In this document: in pieces, positions 8,314 through 17,759 of the stretch
Layout of the letters: every line of letters begins with the position of its first letter
How positions within the stretch are numbered: position 1 is the stretch's first letter
Origin: G025836975 sp048751585
GTDB lineage: Bacteria > Pseudomonadota > Gammaproteobacteria > Burkholderiales > Burkholderiaceae_B
Direction: 5' to 3'
NCBI RefSeq assembly: GCF_048751585.1
Contig: NZ_JAZHOB010000012.1
Span: 1 to 64,000, forward strand
DNA length: 64,000 nucleotides
Notes under the pieces: generated by a model
The model's database searches: none
What the model was told of the DNA's origin: nothing
The model's input: only the letters and a program-made list of their open reading frames with translations
Translations under genes and position numbers: made by a program

Positions 8314-8646
8314 ATGTCCCTTCGTACCAAAACTCTTGCCGCCTTGCTTACAGCAGTTATTGCCGTTCCCGCTACCAGTTTCGCTTACTGGATCCCTGAC
8401 AACAGTGAACAGGGGGGCACCGAAGTCGTCGATTGGTCCAACATGAAGAGCCGTGCACAGGTGCTTGAGGAGCTCGAGCAGGCAAAGGCAGACCCTTCAT
8501 GGGCCACCCGCCAGGGGGAAGAAACCGGGACTTGGTCTCTGGCCGGCGCTGAGCAGACGAAATCGCGCGCCGAAGTTCGACAGGAATTGGAATCAATGAG
8601 CGAGACAGAAAAAGCGTATATCCAAAGCTTTTACACCGGCGCGTAA
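8314..8646 (+). CDS. DUF4148-like secreted protein
   Basis: This 110-aa protein has a signal peptide (MSLRTKTLAALLTAVIAVPATSFA, cut before YW). Its mature part carries two weak DUF4148-like repeats, MKSRAQVLEELEQAKADP and TKSRAEVRQELESM. The ATG follows AAAAGGA. A perfect terminator follows the gene, so it is monocistronic. The function is unknown. The pairing with a porin and the CusR-like palindrome upstream mirror the 1-1545 region and suggest an envelope stress role. Confidence 0.8.
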   Translation: MSLRTKTLAALLTAVIAVPATSFAYWIPDNSEQGGTEVVDWSNMKSRAQVLEELEQAKADPSWATRQGEETGTWSLAGAEQTKSRAEVRQELESMSETEKAYIQSFYTGA

Positions 8647-8673
8647 GCCGTTCTGATCTTTTTCTAATATAGT

Positions 8674-8706
8674 TAGGGCAGCCAAACGGCTGCCCTATTC
8701 TTTTCT
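8674..8706 (+). terminator. Rho-independent terminator
   Basis: TAGGGCAGCC (8674-8683) pairs perfectly with GGCTGCCCTA (8688-8697) across an AAAC loop, followed by TTCTTTTCT. It ends the gene at 8314-8646. Confidence 0.9.
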
Positions 8707-8856
8707 GGAATCATTGCTTTGTAGACTGCGACTCGGATCCGCCATGTGAGGCGCACACCATCCGGCAGCAATCATGACATTGGCGCTCACGCCAGGAATG
8801 CCAGATAACCTAAAAATACGGCCGATGGTGCTCAGTGGCCTTCCAAGCAGCAGACA

Positions 8857-9213
8857 CTAGCGCTTCTTTAACGTCATGATGGTATAGGTTCCATTCAGGT
8901 TCTCAAGCCTGAATTTAACCTTTTCCCCTTCTTTGGCCTGTTGCAATACCGTTGCATCTTTGGCTTTGTAAGCCATCGTCATCGGTGGCATGCCGACGTT
9001 CTCGAGTGCGCCGTGCTCAATCGTTATCATGCCGCTTGGCCGGTCCACTTTACGAACCACACCATCAGCCAAAGCGGTGTCCACCCTAACTTCCGAAGAC
9101 GCCGCATTGGTACTTGCGGTCGGACCATTAGCATTACCACCGGCTGCCAAAGCGGTAAGGGATATGCCAAGCGCTAGGCTAGCACCTAGCGAAAATGAGA
9201 TCAGTTTCTTCAT
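8857..9213 (-). CDS. cusF: CusF-like periplasmic copper-binding protein
   Basis: This 118-aa secreted protein has a signal peptide (MKKLISFSLGASLALGISLTALA). The CusF fold carries the ligand region GMITIEHGALENVGMPPMTMAYKAKD; in CusF proteins one His and two Met of this region bind Cu(I)/Ag(I) and a Trp caps the site. I see the Met pair in PPMTM and a nearby His in IEHGA, but no Trp at the usual capping place. It would deliver periplasmic Cu/Ag to the Cus pump. It is the last gene of the cus operon, 56 bp after cusA, with GGAG before its ATG. Confidence 0.9.
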   Translation of the reverse strand: MKKLISFSLGASLALGISLTALAAGGNANGPTASTNAASSEVRVDTALADGVVRKVDRPSGMITIEHGALENVGMPPMTMAYKAKDATVLQQAKEGEKVKFRLENLNGTYTIMTLKKR

Positions 9214-9269
9214 AACAATTTCTCCGTAGATTGGAAAATATGGTGCGTATGCACCGGGCGAGTACGACC

Positions 9270-12200
9270 TTACTGATGCTTTCTTTCAAGGCGACGGATT
9301 TGACGCCGTTTCAACAAAAGCCAGGCGGCTGGGATAACGAACATCGACAGAATAGGCGCCGTAACCATCCCGCCAATCATGGGTGCAGCGATACGTTGCA
9401 TGACCTCCGAGCCAGTACCTTGACCCAACATAATTGGAAACAGGCCCCCCAGTACGACAGCCACCGTCATGGCCTTTGGACGAACCCGTACTACCGCCCC
9501 TTCTCGAATGGCTTCCATCAGCAATGACTCAGTAAATGGCTTCCCGCAATTGAGGCGATCATTCAAGGCCGTTTTCAGATAAAGCAACATTACAACGCCA
9601 AATTCAGCTGCCACGCCAACAAGGGCAATGAAACCAACCGCAGTTGCCACGGAAATTGCATGTCCCAGCATCCAGATGAGCCAGAACCCCCCAATCAATG
9701 CAAACGGCACGGTCACCATCAGCAACATCGCATCGGCCACGGAATTGAACGTAAGAAATAAAAGCACAAAGACCAGTGCCAGCGTCATGGGCACGACGGT
9801 TCGCAGCTTTGCTTCCGCCCGCTCAAGGTATTCGAACTGGCCGGACCAGGCAATGGAGTAGCCTACTGGCAGCATCACGTCGCGCGCGACGACCTTCTGC
9901 ATCGCTTGAACGACCGAAGACAAATCTGCATTTTGTATGTCAACGTAGACGTAGCCCGTCAAGCGTGCATTCTCACTACGGATCATCGGTGGACCATCGG
10001 AGATTCTGACGTCCGCAACATCTTCAAGGCGAATTTGCGCGCCCCGATCAGTCACGATAGATAACTGTCGCAGATCGTCCAGTGAATCACGTATCTCGCG
10101 CGGGTATCGAACATTGATGGGGAAGCGGCGACGTCCATCGATCACCTCTCCTACGTTCTCGCCCCCTACCGCCGAGGACACGATACCTTGAATGTCGGTA
10201 ATGGCTAAGCCGTACCGCGCAGCAGCCATTCGATCGATATCGACATCGATGTAGCGTCCGCCCGTCAAACGTTCGGCTAACGCCGACGAGACGCCTGGAA
10301 CGCCCTTGACCGCCGTTTCAACCTGCGAGGCGATCTTATCGATTTCCTCCAGGCTTGGGCCTGATATCTTGACGCCTACCGGCGTCTTGATCCCCGTCGA
10401 TAGCATGTCGAGTCGATTTCGGATGGGTGGCACCCAGACATTGGTCAAGCCCGGTACATTGACGGCCTGATTCAGTTCTTCAATCAGTTTTTGAGGCGTC
10501 ATTCCTACACGCCACTCGTCTCGAGGTTTGAACTGGATCGTGGTTTCGAACATTTCAAGTGGAGCTGGGTCCGTGGCCGTATCGGCGCGACCGGATTTGC
10601 CAAAAACTGTTGCTACCTCAGGAACAGACTTGATCATGCGGTTGGTCTGTTGCAAGAGTTCAGTGGCTTTCTGGGCAGACAATCCGGGCAGTGCCGTGGG
10701 CATATACAAAAGGTCACCTTCATCAAGAGCGGGCATAAACTCACTGCCTAGGCGTGAAATGGGAACCAGCGTCACTGCCAGAGCGACAACCGCCAACGCA
10801 ATAACAGCCCAGGGACGCCGCAGCGTTGCCTCGAGCATTGGCCGGTACATCCAAACTAGTACACGATTAATCGGGTTAGCCATTTCACGAGGAATACGTC
10901 CCCGAATCAAGTAACCCATCAACACCGGAACTAATGTCACCGAAATGGCTGCAGCGGCTGCAATCGAGTATGTCTTGGTGAATGCGAGGGGCGCGAACAT
11001 CTTGCCCTCTTGTCCCTCCAGAGAAAAGACGGGTATAAAGGACAGCGTAATGATGAGTAACGAAAAAAACAGGGCTGGCCCCACCTCTGCGGTCGATGTC
11101 GCGATCAGCTCCCATCGTCGCGATGTCGTGAGTGGCGTGTCGGGGTGCTGGTGTTCGTACGCTTCAATATGCTTGTGCGCGTTCTCTATCATTACGATGG
11201 CCGCATCGATCATCGCGCCAATTGCAATCGCGATGCCGCTAAGGGACATGAGGTTCGCGTTAACGCCTTGATAGCGCATCACGATGAATGCCGCGAGTAT
11301 GCCTAGCGGCAATGAAAGAATAGCGACGAGGGCACTGCGCAAATGGAACAGGAACAAAGCGCAAACTATTCCGACGATAACGAATTCTTCAAGTAGCTTG
11401 TTCGTAAGATTTGATACAGCACGTTCGATCAACTGCGAGCGATCGTAGGTCGTCACCACCTCAACTCCCGGCGGCAGCGATTTACTGAGTTCAGCCAGCT
11501 TCTTTTTGACCGCGTCGATAGTGGTGAGCGCATTCTTTCCGGACCGCATAACGATCACGCCTCCGGCTACTTCACCCTCGCCATTTAACTCAGCAATTCC
11601 TCGGCGCATCTCCGGCCCAATCTGAATACGCGCGACATCGCCTAGCAAGACAGGTGTGCCGGAGTCGCTCGCGCGCAGTACGACATTCCTGAAGTCGGCC
11701 AACGTCTTAAGATATCCCGAAGAGCGAACCATGTACTCGGATTCAGCCAGTTCCAGCACTGAGCCACCTGCCTCCTGGTTCGACTTACCCAGTGCATCTT
11801 TTACCTCAGCCAATGTAATCCCATAGGCGCGCAGCTTGTCTGGATCCACCACTACCTGATACTGGCGAACCATGCCGCCGATAGAGGCCACTTCGGAGAC
11901 GTCTGGCACGGCCTTTAACTCGAATTTTAAAAACCAGTCATTCAAGGCTCTTAATTGACCCAAGTCGTAAGAATTGGTTCGGTCCACCAACGCGTATTCA
12001 TAGACCCATCCCACGCCGGTGGCATCCGGCCCAAGTGAAACGCTTGCGCCAGGGGGTAACCGGCTCTGCACTTGGTTCAGGTATTCCAGTACACGCGACC
12101 GAGCCCAATACTGATCAGTTTCGTCATCAAAGAGCACGTAGACAAATGCATCACCAAATGACGAATACGCCCGGATTGTTTTAGCGCCGGGAACCCCTAA

Positions 12201-12419
12201 TAAGGTCGTAGTGAGCGGATAGGTCACCTGATCTTCCACGACTTGCGGCGCCCGGCCGGGATAGGACGCCTTGATAATGACTTGAGTGTCGGATAGGTCT
12301 GGCAAGGCGTCAATCGGCGTATCCAACAGCGAAAATATGCCCCATGCTGCAATAACGACGGTCCCTAGCAACACGAGAAAGCGGTTATAGATGGACCAAT
12401 GAATTAGGCGCGCAATCAT
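9270..12419 (-). CDS. cusA: Cu(I)/Ag(I) RND efflux transporter CusA
   Basis: This 1049-aa inner-membrane pump subunit is of heavy-metal RND class. Two repeats of a large periplasmic loop plus transmembrane segments are visible. The TM4 motif AIAIGAMIDAAIVMIENAHK is the version known from monovalent Cu/Ag exporters, unlike the DFG...DGAVVIVEN form in the czcA gene of this window. It drives proton-coupled export of Cu(I)/Ag(I) through CusB and CusC to the outside. Its start overlaps the cusB stop (ATGA), indicating translational coupling. Confidence 0.95.
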   Translation of the reverse strand: MIARLIHWSIYNRFLVLLGTVVIAAWGIFSLLDTPIDALPDLSDTQVIIKASYPGRAPQVVEDQVTYPLTTTLLGVPGAKTIRAYSSFGDAFVYVLFDDETDQYWARSRVLEYLNQVQSRLPPGASVSLGPDATGVGWVYEYALVDRTNSYDLGQLRALNDWFLKFELKAVPDVSEVASIGGMVRQYQVVVDPDKLRAYGITLAEVKDALGKSNQEAGGSVLELAESEYMVRSSGYLKTLADFRNVVLRASDSGTPVLLGDVARIQIGPEMRRGIAELNGEGEVAGGVIVMRSGKNALTTIDAVKKKLAELSKSLPPGVEVVTTYDRSQLIERAVSNLTNKLLEEFVIVGIVCALFLFHLRSALVAILSLPLGILAAFIVMRYQGVNANLMSLSGIAIAIGAMIDAAIVMIENAHKHIEAYEHQHPDTPLTTSRRWELIATSTAEVGPALFFSLLIITLSFIPVFSLEGQEGKMFAPLAFTKTYSIAAAAAISVTLVPVLMGYLIRGRIPREMANPINRVLVWMYRPMLEATLRRPWAVIALAVVALAVTLVPISRLGSEFMPALDEGDLLYMPTALPGLSAQKATELLQQTNRMIKSVPEVATVFGKSGRADTATDPAPLEMFETTIQFKPRDEWRVGMTPQKLIEELNQAVNVPGLTNVWVPPIRNRLDMLSTGIKTPVGVKISGPSLEEIDKIASQVETAVKGVPGVSSALAERLTGGRYIDVDIDRMAAARYGLAITDIQGIVSSAVGGENVGEVIDGRRRFPINVRYPREIRDSLDDLRQLSIVTDRGAQIRLEDVADVRISDGPPMIRSENARLTGYVYVDIQNADLSSVVQAMQKVVARDVMLPVGYSIAWSGQFEYLERAEAKLRTVVPMTLALVFVLLFLTFNSVADAMLLMVTVPFALIGGFWLIWMLGHAISVATAVGFIALVGVAAEFGVVMLLYLKTALNDRLNCGKPFTESLLMEAIREGAVVRVRPKAMTVAVVLGGLFPIMLGQGTGSEVMQRIAAPMIGGMVTAPILSMFVIPAAWLLLKRRQIRRLERKHQ

Positions 12420-13942
12420 CGGACTTTCTCCATAACAGGCTCAACCGACAGTAACTGATAGCCATCACTCGACTGCTTGAACGAGAATCGCGCAGTTTGA
12501 CCTAGCTTTACTTCCGGGAACGCGTCAGCATCGGGCTTGCTGAACGTCATCGTCATGGCGGGCCAGTTCAATGCAGAGACAGCTTGATGCGAGAACGTGA
12601 TGCCGTCGGCAGTGATTTGCTCAATTTTTCCGGTCGTTTCATAAGACGGTGCGGGCACCGCTATTGTTCCGCCGACCTCCTCCTCGCCAGATGGAGTTTC
12701 TCCCTGAAGCTTGGGAAGGATAGAGCGCAAATTCGCTTCAGAATCGATCAGGAATTGGCCCGAGGCGACGACCTGTTGACCTTCGTGCAGCCCGCGCAGG
12801 ATTTCCGTCATATCATCAAGACGAATGCCCAGCTCAACCTTTACCGGCTGAAGCCGCCCCGCCTCGTTCTTTACAATGACCACCGACCGCTCGCCCGTTG
12901 TTATTACAGCCTCAGAGGGGACAAGCAAGCGCGAAACTGATTCTTCCGCGCTAATGTGCGCGCGCATCAGCATTCCGGGCGTCAATCCCAGCTCAGTATT
13001 GTCGATTTCCAGCCGAGCCTGCAACGTCCGACTGTTCGTACTGATTCCGGGCAAGATTTCGCGAATTCTCGCCTTAACGCGCCGATTTGAGTCGCCCGAG
13101 AATACCGCGTCAACTGTCATGCCGGGGCGAACCCTCGACGCCATCGATTCTGGTACCTCGATCACAAGCCACAGTTTGTTCAACCCCACCAGCTTGGCTA
13201 AGGTCTGGCCCGGTGCCACCATTGCGCCGTTGCGCACCGAAAGCTCGGTGATCACTCCCGAGACAGGTGCATGCAAAGTAATATACCTCTGCACCTTCCC
13301 GGTTCTCTCCAGCGTACTGATCAGGTCTTTCGGTATCGACAGTGCCCGCATACGTGTGCGCGACGCCGACAGCATTTCTTCACCAGCACCGCCGCGCTTA
13401 AGCGCAAGATATTCTTCCTGCGGTGCGAGCCAATCCGGAACGAACAGCAATGCGATGGCTGCCCCCTCTTTGACGTGTTGCAAGGGTGCATCTGCATGGA
13501 GCCGTTCAATGAATCCATTCACGCGAGACTGAATAAACACCGCTTGCGACTCGTCAAACTGTGTCGTGCCGATCGCGTCAAACCCTTGCTTGGTCTGTTC
13601 TCTGGTGACCGTCGCATAGCGGATGCCTAGGCTCTGTTGGAGGGACGAATCTATGCTGATTCCGTTGGCTACGCCCTCATCGGCATAAACCGGCTGAAGT
13701 GGCATATCCATGAAGGGTGATTTTCCGGGTTTATCAAATCGTTGGCCAGGCACCATCGGATCGTGCCAGTACAGAACTTTTCGATCCGATTGAGCTGCCG
13801 CCTTACTAACATTTTCCACATTTGCGCCAAGGCGCTCTGAGACGCTACCCCCTTGTCGCACACCGAACAAATAGCTGGCGACAAGGAGTATCGCTACTCC
13901 CGCGAGCGCAGTGATAACACGTATCCACTTAGTCGGCTGCAT
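12416..13942 (-). CDS. cusB: CusB adaptor with C-terminal CusF domain
   Basis: This 508-aa periplasmic adaptor starts at ATG 13942 (MQPTKWIRVITALAG), giving an N-terminal membrane anchor; longer readings overlap cusC without homology. A heavy-metal-binding segment (VLYWHDPMVPGQRFDKPGKS...MDMPL) comes first. The HlyD-type hairpin, barrel-sandwich and beta-barrel domains follow. The last 75 residues form a CusF-like domain (KIEQITADGITFSHQAVS...WPAMTMTF) with the complete His-Trp-Met-Met ligand set that the separate CusF lacks. This fusion resembles SilB of Cupriavidus. It links CusA to CusC and may load metal directly. Confidence 0.92.
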   Translation of the reverse strand: MQPTKWIRVITALAGVAILLVASYLFGVRQGGSVSERLGANVENVSKAAAQSDRKVLYWHDPMVPGQRFDKPGKSPFMDMPLQPVYADEGVANGISIDSSLQQSLGIRYATVTREQTKQGFDAIGTTQFDESQAVFIQSRVNGFIERLHADAPLQHVKEGAAIALLFVPDWLAPQEEYLALKRGGAGEEMLSASRTRMRALSIPKDLISTLERTGKVQRYITLHAPVSGVITELSVRNGAMVAPGQTLAKLVGLNKLWLVIEVPESMASRVRPGMTVDAVFSGDSNRRVKARIREILPGISTNSRTLQARLEIDNTELGLTPGMLMRAHISAEESVSRLLVPSEAVITTGERSVVIVKNEAGRLQPVKVELGIRLDDMTEILRGLHEGQQVVASGQFLIDSEANLRSILPKLQGETPSGEEEVGGTIAVPAPSYETTGKIEQITADGITFSHQAVSALNWPAMTMTFSKPDADAFPEVKLGQTARFSFKQSSDGYQLLSVEPVMEKVR

Positions 13943-15257
13943 GACTAACCCTTTGTGTAAACTCATCATTAGTTGGGATAATCTGGTACTCAAGCTGAGC
14001 CCAAATTTGGGCAACATCCCGTTCCAGTTCGAGAACCTGAAGTTGCGCGTCCAACAGGTCCCGCTTCGCCTTAAATACCTCTGCCAGCGACCCGGCACCA
14101 GCCTTATAAGCCGCAGTTGCTAGCCCAACTTGACGTTCTGCTGCTGGCAGTAGCGTAGTGTTGAGACTGTCAACACGTTCCCGCCCGTTCGCTAGCGCGG
14201 TGGACAAGTTTTCGATATCCGCTTGAACCTGGCGCTGGGTCTCACGCAACATAAAACGGGCCTTATTGCCCATTGCAGCCGCTTGAGCCACATCTCTGTC
14301 CTGCCGGCTAGCTCTGGCGATGGGTAACGGGATGCTGACCCCCACCGATACCATATCTTGGTACTGGCTACCTCGCTGTTGGTATGTCACGCCCCACGTC
14401 CAGTTTGGAGATCTATTACTGGTAGTGACGGCGGTAGCAGCATCAGCTATTGATATCTCCCGCTCAGCAAGGAGCAGCTCAGGTTGAACTCGATTGAGCT
14501 CCTGTAGCGTGAGCGAGGACACCTTGCTGTGCAGCGACGGGATTTTTCCCTCTACCCGTATCACAGGTGCGGCGACCCATCGGCTTAGTGAAATCAGTGC
14601 TGAACGGAGGTCCTGTTGGGCTTTGAACAGACTATCCTTCGTCTGCGAGCGCAACATCTGCATCTGCGTTACATCAACTGCGGTCGCGCGCAAGCCGCGA
14701 TAGGAAGCACGCGTCGTAGTAAGCTCTTCTGTCATCTGAGTCATTAACGCGTTAGACAATCGAAGGGCTCGTTGGGCATAGGCCGCGTTAAGCCAAGCGA
14801 TCGCCGTCTGCTGTCGAGTGTTAGCAGTTTGCAAGGTCAGATCTGCTCGCGCCCTATTCACCTGCTGATCGGCAAGGTTCTCGCGGCGCCCGCGTTTATC
14901 TGCTGAAACCCACTCCTGTTCGATACCAATGCGTCGCATTGTCATCGAATCCCGACTGACCGAATAACGCATTGGGCCTTCAATTGGAACGCTGTCAATA
15001 CCCAACTTCAGTACTGGATCAGGTAGTTCGCCAGCCGATACGACAGCATTCAAACTGGCCGATATTGATGACTCGCTCGCCTGTATGGCGGCGGAGCGGT
15101 TCGTGGCTTGGGCAAGAGCTTCCTCGAGAGTGAGACTGGCCCCCTGGCCATAGGCGGATCCGCTTGCTGTTACAAGTAGAACGCACAAAAAGCCGACGCG
15201 CACCGCAGCACTCACCATAACGCGCGACGATGCGCGCGGAGGTATAACTGCAAACAT
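13929..15257 (-). CDS. cusC: Outer-membrane channel CusC (TolC family)
   Basis: This 442-aa protein has a signal peptide (to about ASGSAYG-QG) followed by two OEP repeats with the usual long helices (LTLEEALAQATNRSAAIQ...). It forms the outer-membrane duct of the Cus tripartite pump. ATG 15257 is chosen because GGAG sits eight bases upstream; a TTG at 15269 is less likely. It overlaps cusB by 14 bases. There is no typical lipobox, so it is probably not lipidated. Confidence 0.92.
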   Translation of the reverse strand: MFAVIPPRASSRVMVSAAVRVGFLCVLLVTASGSAYGQGASLTLEEALAQATNRSAAIQASESSISASLNAVVSAGELPDPVLKLGIDSVPIEGPMRYSVSRDSMTMRRIGIEQEWVSADKRGRRENLADQQVNRARADLTLQTANTRQQTAIAWLNAAYAQRALRLSNALMTQMTEELTTTRASYRGLRATAVDVTQMQMLRSQTKDSLFKAQQDLRSALISLSRWVAAPVIRVEGKIPSLHSKVSSLTLQELNRVQPELLLAEREISIADAATAVTTSNRSPNWTWGVTYQQRGSQYQDMVSVGVSIPLPIARASRQDRDVAQAAAMGNKARFMLRETQRQVQADIENLSTALANGRERVDSLNTTLLPAAERQVGLATAAYKAGAGSLAEVFKAKRDLLDAQLQVLELERDVAQIWAQLEYQIIPTNDEFTQRVSHAAD

Positions 15258-15331
15258 GATTAACTCCAAATAGTTTTTTGGGATCGCTCACGGCTATAGC
15301 CGTGGAACAAAAAACGGAACCCGGAGTCAAG

Positions 15332-15739
15332 TCAAATGCGTAACCTACGTGTCAACAGAAATACAGCGTTATGGTCAGTGCCGCCTTCGGGCAAGTCAGC
15401 GTAGATGACTATCGGCCATGTGGGCGACGCAGGCGATAGCGCGGCCGGATATGAAAATAAGAAAACTGGCTCTGACGCAGTCGGCTGTGCACTAGCCTGG
15501 TTCAGCTGGCTTTCATCTGAAGAGTGCTGTGCACATAGAGATGGTTGCGCCTCATCGATTATCCTCAAATTACCGGCGGGCTGGGTGCAGCCGTGGCCCG
15601 CTGGTTGTTCGGTTGAGGCAGCGGCCTGCAATTGAGGTTGGGGACACACATAGCTAGCCAATGCCAGGCGCGAGAATAGTAGCGCAGTGAGCATCACTAC
15701 GATCAATAGCCAGCGAGCATTGGGCCGAGTCAGTTGCAT
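15332..15739 (-). CDS. Small secreted protein ahead of cusC (CusD/SilD position)
   Basis: This 135-aa protein begins MQLTRPNARWLLIVVMLTALLFSRLALAS, a signal peptide or anchor. A Cys/Pro/Gln-rich segment follows with three Cys (YVCPQ, GCTQ, LCAQH) and a few His. It lies 74 bp upstream of cusC in the same direction. Its place matches cusD/silD, the small gene heading cusDCBAF and silDCBA in Cupriavidus as I recall them; this is a synteny argument only. A periplasmic metal-related role is plausible. No recognised domain is visible. Confidence 0.65.
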   Translation of the reverse strand: MQLTRPNARWLLIVVMLTALLFSRLALASYVCPQPQLQAAASTEQPAGHGCTQPAGNLRIIDEAQPSLCAQHSSDESQLNQASAQPTASEPVFLFSYPAALSPASPTWPIVIYADLPEGGTDHNAVFLLTRRLRI

Positions 15740-15764
15740 GATGCGCTAATCAATAGTCCCAAGA

Positions 15765-15977
15765 CTATTGCCTTTTGCCTCGCAGTTGCCCACGCATTGG
15801 AGCGATTACGGAGGGAGCTTTGGGATAATACCCAGCCCTAAAGAGGGTTGCCTGCACTTGCTGCAAGCGATTATAAACCCCTTCGCGGCACACGGTTGAC
15901 AGACCATCGATTTTCTTTGCAGCGGATGCACTGGCAAGTGCAAGCGACGCCACTAATGCGCTACGCAAAGCTTTCAC
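15765..15977 (-). CDS. Small secreted protein, weakly DUF4148-like
   Basis: This 70-aa ORF has a GTG start (15977) preceded by GGAG. It has a signal-peptide-like N-terminus (MKALRSALVASLALASASA) and a short mature part, in which LSTVCREGVYNRLQQVQATLFRAGYYP resembles the DUF4148 pattern (regularly spaced helix then AGYxP). It is 25 bp upstream of the next gene and would be the first gene of the cus transcript. The ATTAC-N6 motif lies 69 bp upstream. I am moderately sure it is real; no function can be assigned. Confidence 0.55.
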   Translation of the reverse strand: MKALRSALVASLALASASAAKKIDGLSTVCREGVYNRLQQVQATLFRAGYYPKAPSVIAPMRGQLRGKRQ

Positions 15978-16045
15978 ACTGACTCCATTTATTTCATTTG
16001 TTTGTTATTCTAATGAACCGCTGCTGACAATGACAGGTCGCTGCA

Positions 16046-16061
16046 ATTACATTTTTGACAT
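16046..16061. promoter_or_regulatory. ATTAC-N6-GACAT operator of the cus transcript
   Basis: ATTAC ATTTTT GACAT has a perfect first half-site and a second half with two changes from GTAAT. It lies in the 131-bp gap between the glycosyltransferase stop and the first small gene of the cus cluster, the natural promoter position for the operon. Confidence 0.4.
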
Positions 16062-16108
16062 GTTTAAAGCCAATCGTAATGCGCTACCGTTCAGGTCGTT
16101 GTATGAGG

Positions 16109-17146
16109 CTACTTTTCTGCATGTGAGTGCTCGGAATTGGCAGTCATTTGGTCCACTACTCTTCCTCGCTTCAGCACCTCATGCACCAAATACACGGGAC
16201 GTTGCTTAGTTTCGTAATAGGTCTTGCCGATGTACTCGCCAAGCAGCCCAATTGACAGCAATTGGGCACCACCAAGAAATGTAATCATGGCAATGAGGGA
16301 AGGGTAACCTTGCACTGGGTCGCCGAAGACAAGCGTCTTGGCAACAATCCACAGGGCGAAAATAATGCCAAGAAATGCCGTCAGCAGGCCTCCAGCGACG
16401 ACAAGGCGCAGCGGAGCGGTGGAGAAAGAAGTAATGCCCTGAAAGGCGAGGTTAAACAGGCTGGCGTAGTTCCATTTGGTAGTGCCCGCCACACGCGGCA
16501 TCCGATCATACTCAATGACTGTCGTGGGCAAGCCTATCCAGGCAAACAAGCCTTTCATGTAGCGATTCCGCTCGTTCAACTGTTGCAGGGCATAGATAGC
16601 CTTGCGGCTTAACAAGCGAAAATCACCGGTATCGGGTGGGATCTCCACGTCGCTGACAGCATTGAGCACTCGGTAGAAGTGATGTGCGCTGCGGCGCTTG
16701 AACCAGGTTTCGCCTGCTCTTGAGCTGCGGCGCATGCAAACGACGTCCGCACCCTCGTTCCAGGCTTGCATCATTTGGGGGATTAACTCTGGAGGATCCT
16801 GCAAATCGGCATCCATGATGACGACCGCAGCGCCGACGGCATGCGCTAGACCTGCTGTCAGAGCCGCTTCCTTTCCAAAGTTTCTGCTTAGGAATACAGC
16901 CGTGACAGCCGGGTCATCTTTGGCCAGCCGCCTCATCATAGCCGGCGTACCGTCGCGACTACCATCATCCACTAAGACCAGTTCATAAGCAACGCGCAGT
17001 CCGGCGAGCACTGCAGTCAACCGCTCGTACATAACCGTGATGACCTCCTGCTCGTTGTACAGCGGAATTACTACCGACAACTCCGTCGCGCCACCCTTAT
17101 CTAACTCGGGGCTCATTATCTCGACCAACGCGCTCATGGAACTCAA
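16109..17146 (-). CDS. GT2 glycosyltransferase (GtrB/DPM1-like)
   Basis: This 345-aa protein has an N-terminal GT-A domain (VVIPLYNEQEVI, DDGSRDGTPAMM, and the metal-binding DADLQDPPELI) and a C-terminal pair of membrane segments at about 240-265 and 275-305. This layout matches GtrB-type enzymes, which transfer a sugar from UDP or GDP to undecaprenyl phosphate at the inner membrane. The acceptor and purpose are unknown, and no flippase or second transferase is adjacent. It lies between the cus and czc operons behind the clearest copy of the ATTAC-N6-GTAAT palindrome, so it may be a metal-induced envelope modifier. Confidence 0.85.
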   Translation of the reverse strand: MSSMSALVEIMSPELDKGGATELSVVIPLYNEQEVITVMYERLTAVLAGLRVAYELVLVDDGSRDGTPAMMRRLAKDDPAVTAVFLSRNFGKEAALTAGLAHAVGAAVVIMDADLQDPPELIPQMMQAWNEGADVVCMRRSSRAGETWFKRRSAHHFYRVLNAVSDVEIPPDTGDFRLLSRKAIYALQQLNERNRYMKGLFAWIGLPTTVIEYDRMPRVAGTTKWNYASLFNLAFQGITSFSTAPLRLVVAGGLLTAFLGIIFALWIVAKTLVFGDPVQGYPSLIAMITFLGGAQLLSIGLLGEYIGKTYYETKQRPVYLVHEVLKRGRVVDQMTANSEHSHAEK

Positions 17147-17398
17147 TCCTTATGTAACAAATGACATTCATCACCGCAATTGCGGCGTTGGTATAGGGGC
17201 GAACCAACCGACCACTGGTGGCTAGACGAAGGGCGGCCCCGTCTGCGTGCCCCAGGAACAGCTAACGTAGTTGGATGCTTCGCCTAAGAGCATCCTGCAT
17301 GAATCGTTATTGAACCCGAAGGCTTGCGGAATCATCTGAAACAACACGATGCCATTTCTCAACTTTAATTAAATACAGCTGTCATTTCCGTGACGCCT

Positions 17399-17418
17399 GG
17401 ATTACTTTTTTGTAATCC
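17399..17418. promoter_or_regulatory. Perfect GGATTAC-N6-GTAATCC palindrome
   Basis: GGATTAC TTTTTT GTAATCC is a perfect 7-bp inverted repeat with a T6 spacer, the best copy in the window. It lies 253 bp upstream of the glycosyltransferase, inside the 613-bp stretch 17147-17759 after czcA, where I see no gene. The core TTACTTTTTTGTAATCC recurs upstream of czcI. Confidence 0.6.
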
Positions 17419-17759
17419 GCCTGGAAGGCACAGCTTGTAAGCCCATTGGCAAATACCTTTTGATTCGCGGATTCACCGACTCAGAAGTCGCGCGATTTGA
17501 GTTGGCGTTCAATATGTTCATGCTCCAATATTTGCTGCCATGGACGTCAAGCTAGTAGCTGGGCCGACATCTAGTCCGGATTTGCCGGCGACTGGGTCTT
17601 AGTACATACCAACGACGTTAATCTGTTAAAAGAGCCCATCGTCCGTCGAAACAGCTAGCAAATATCACAGTTATAGATAGCCACGAATTTTTTGAATGTT
17701 CTACTGCCTAGCAAGGAGGCGAACTCGGCTCCTAATGCCTATCTCCCCCTTATCAAAAA

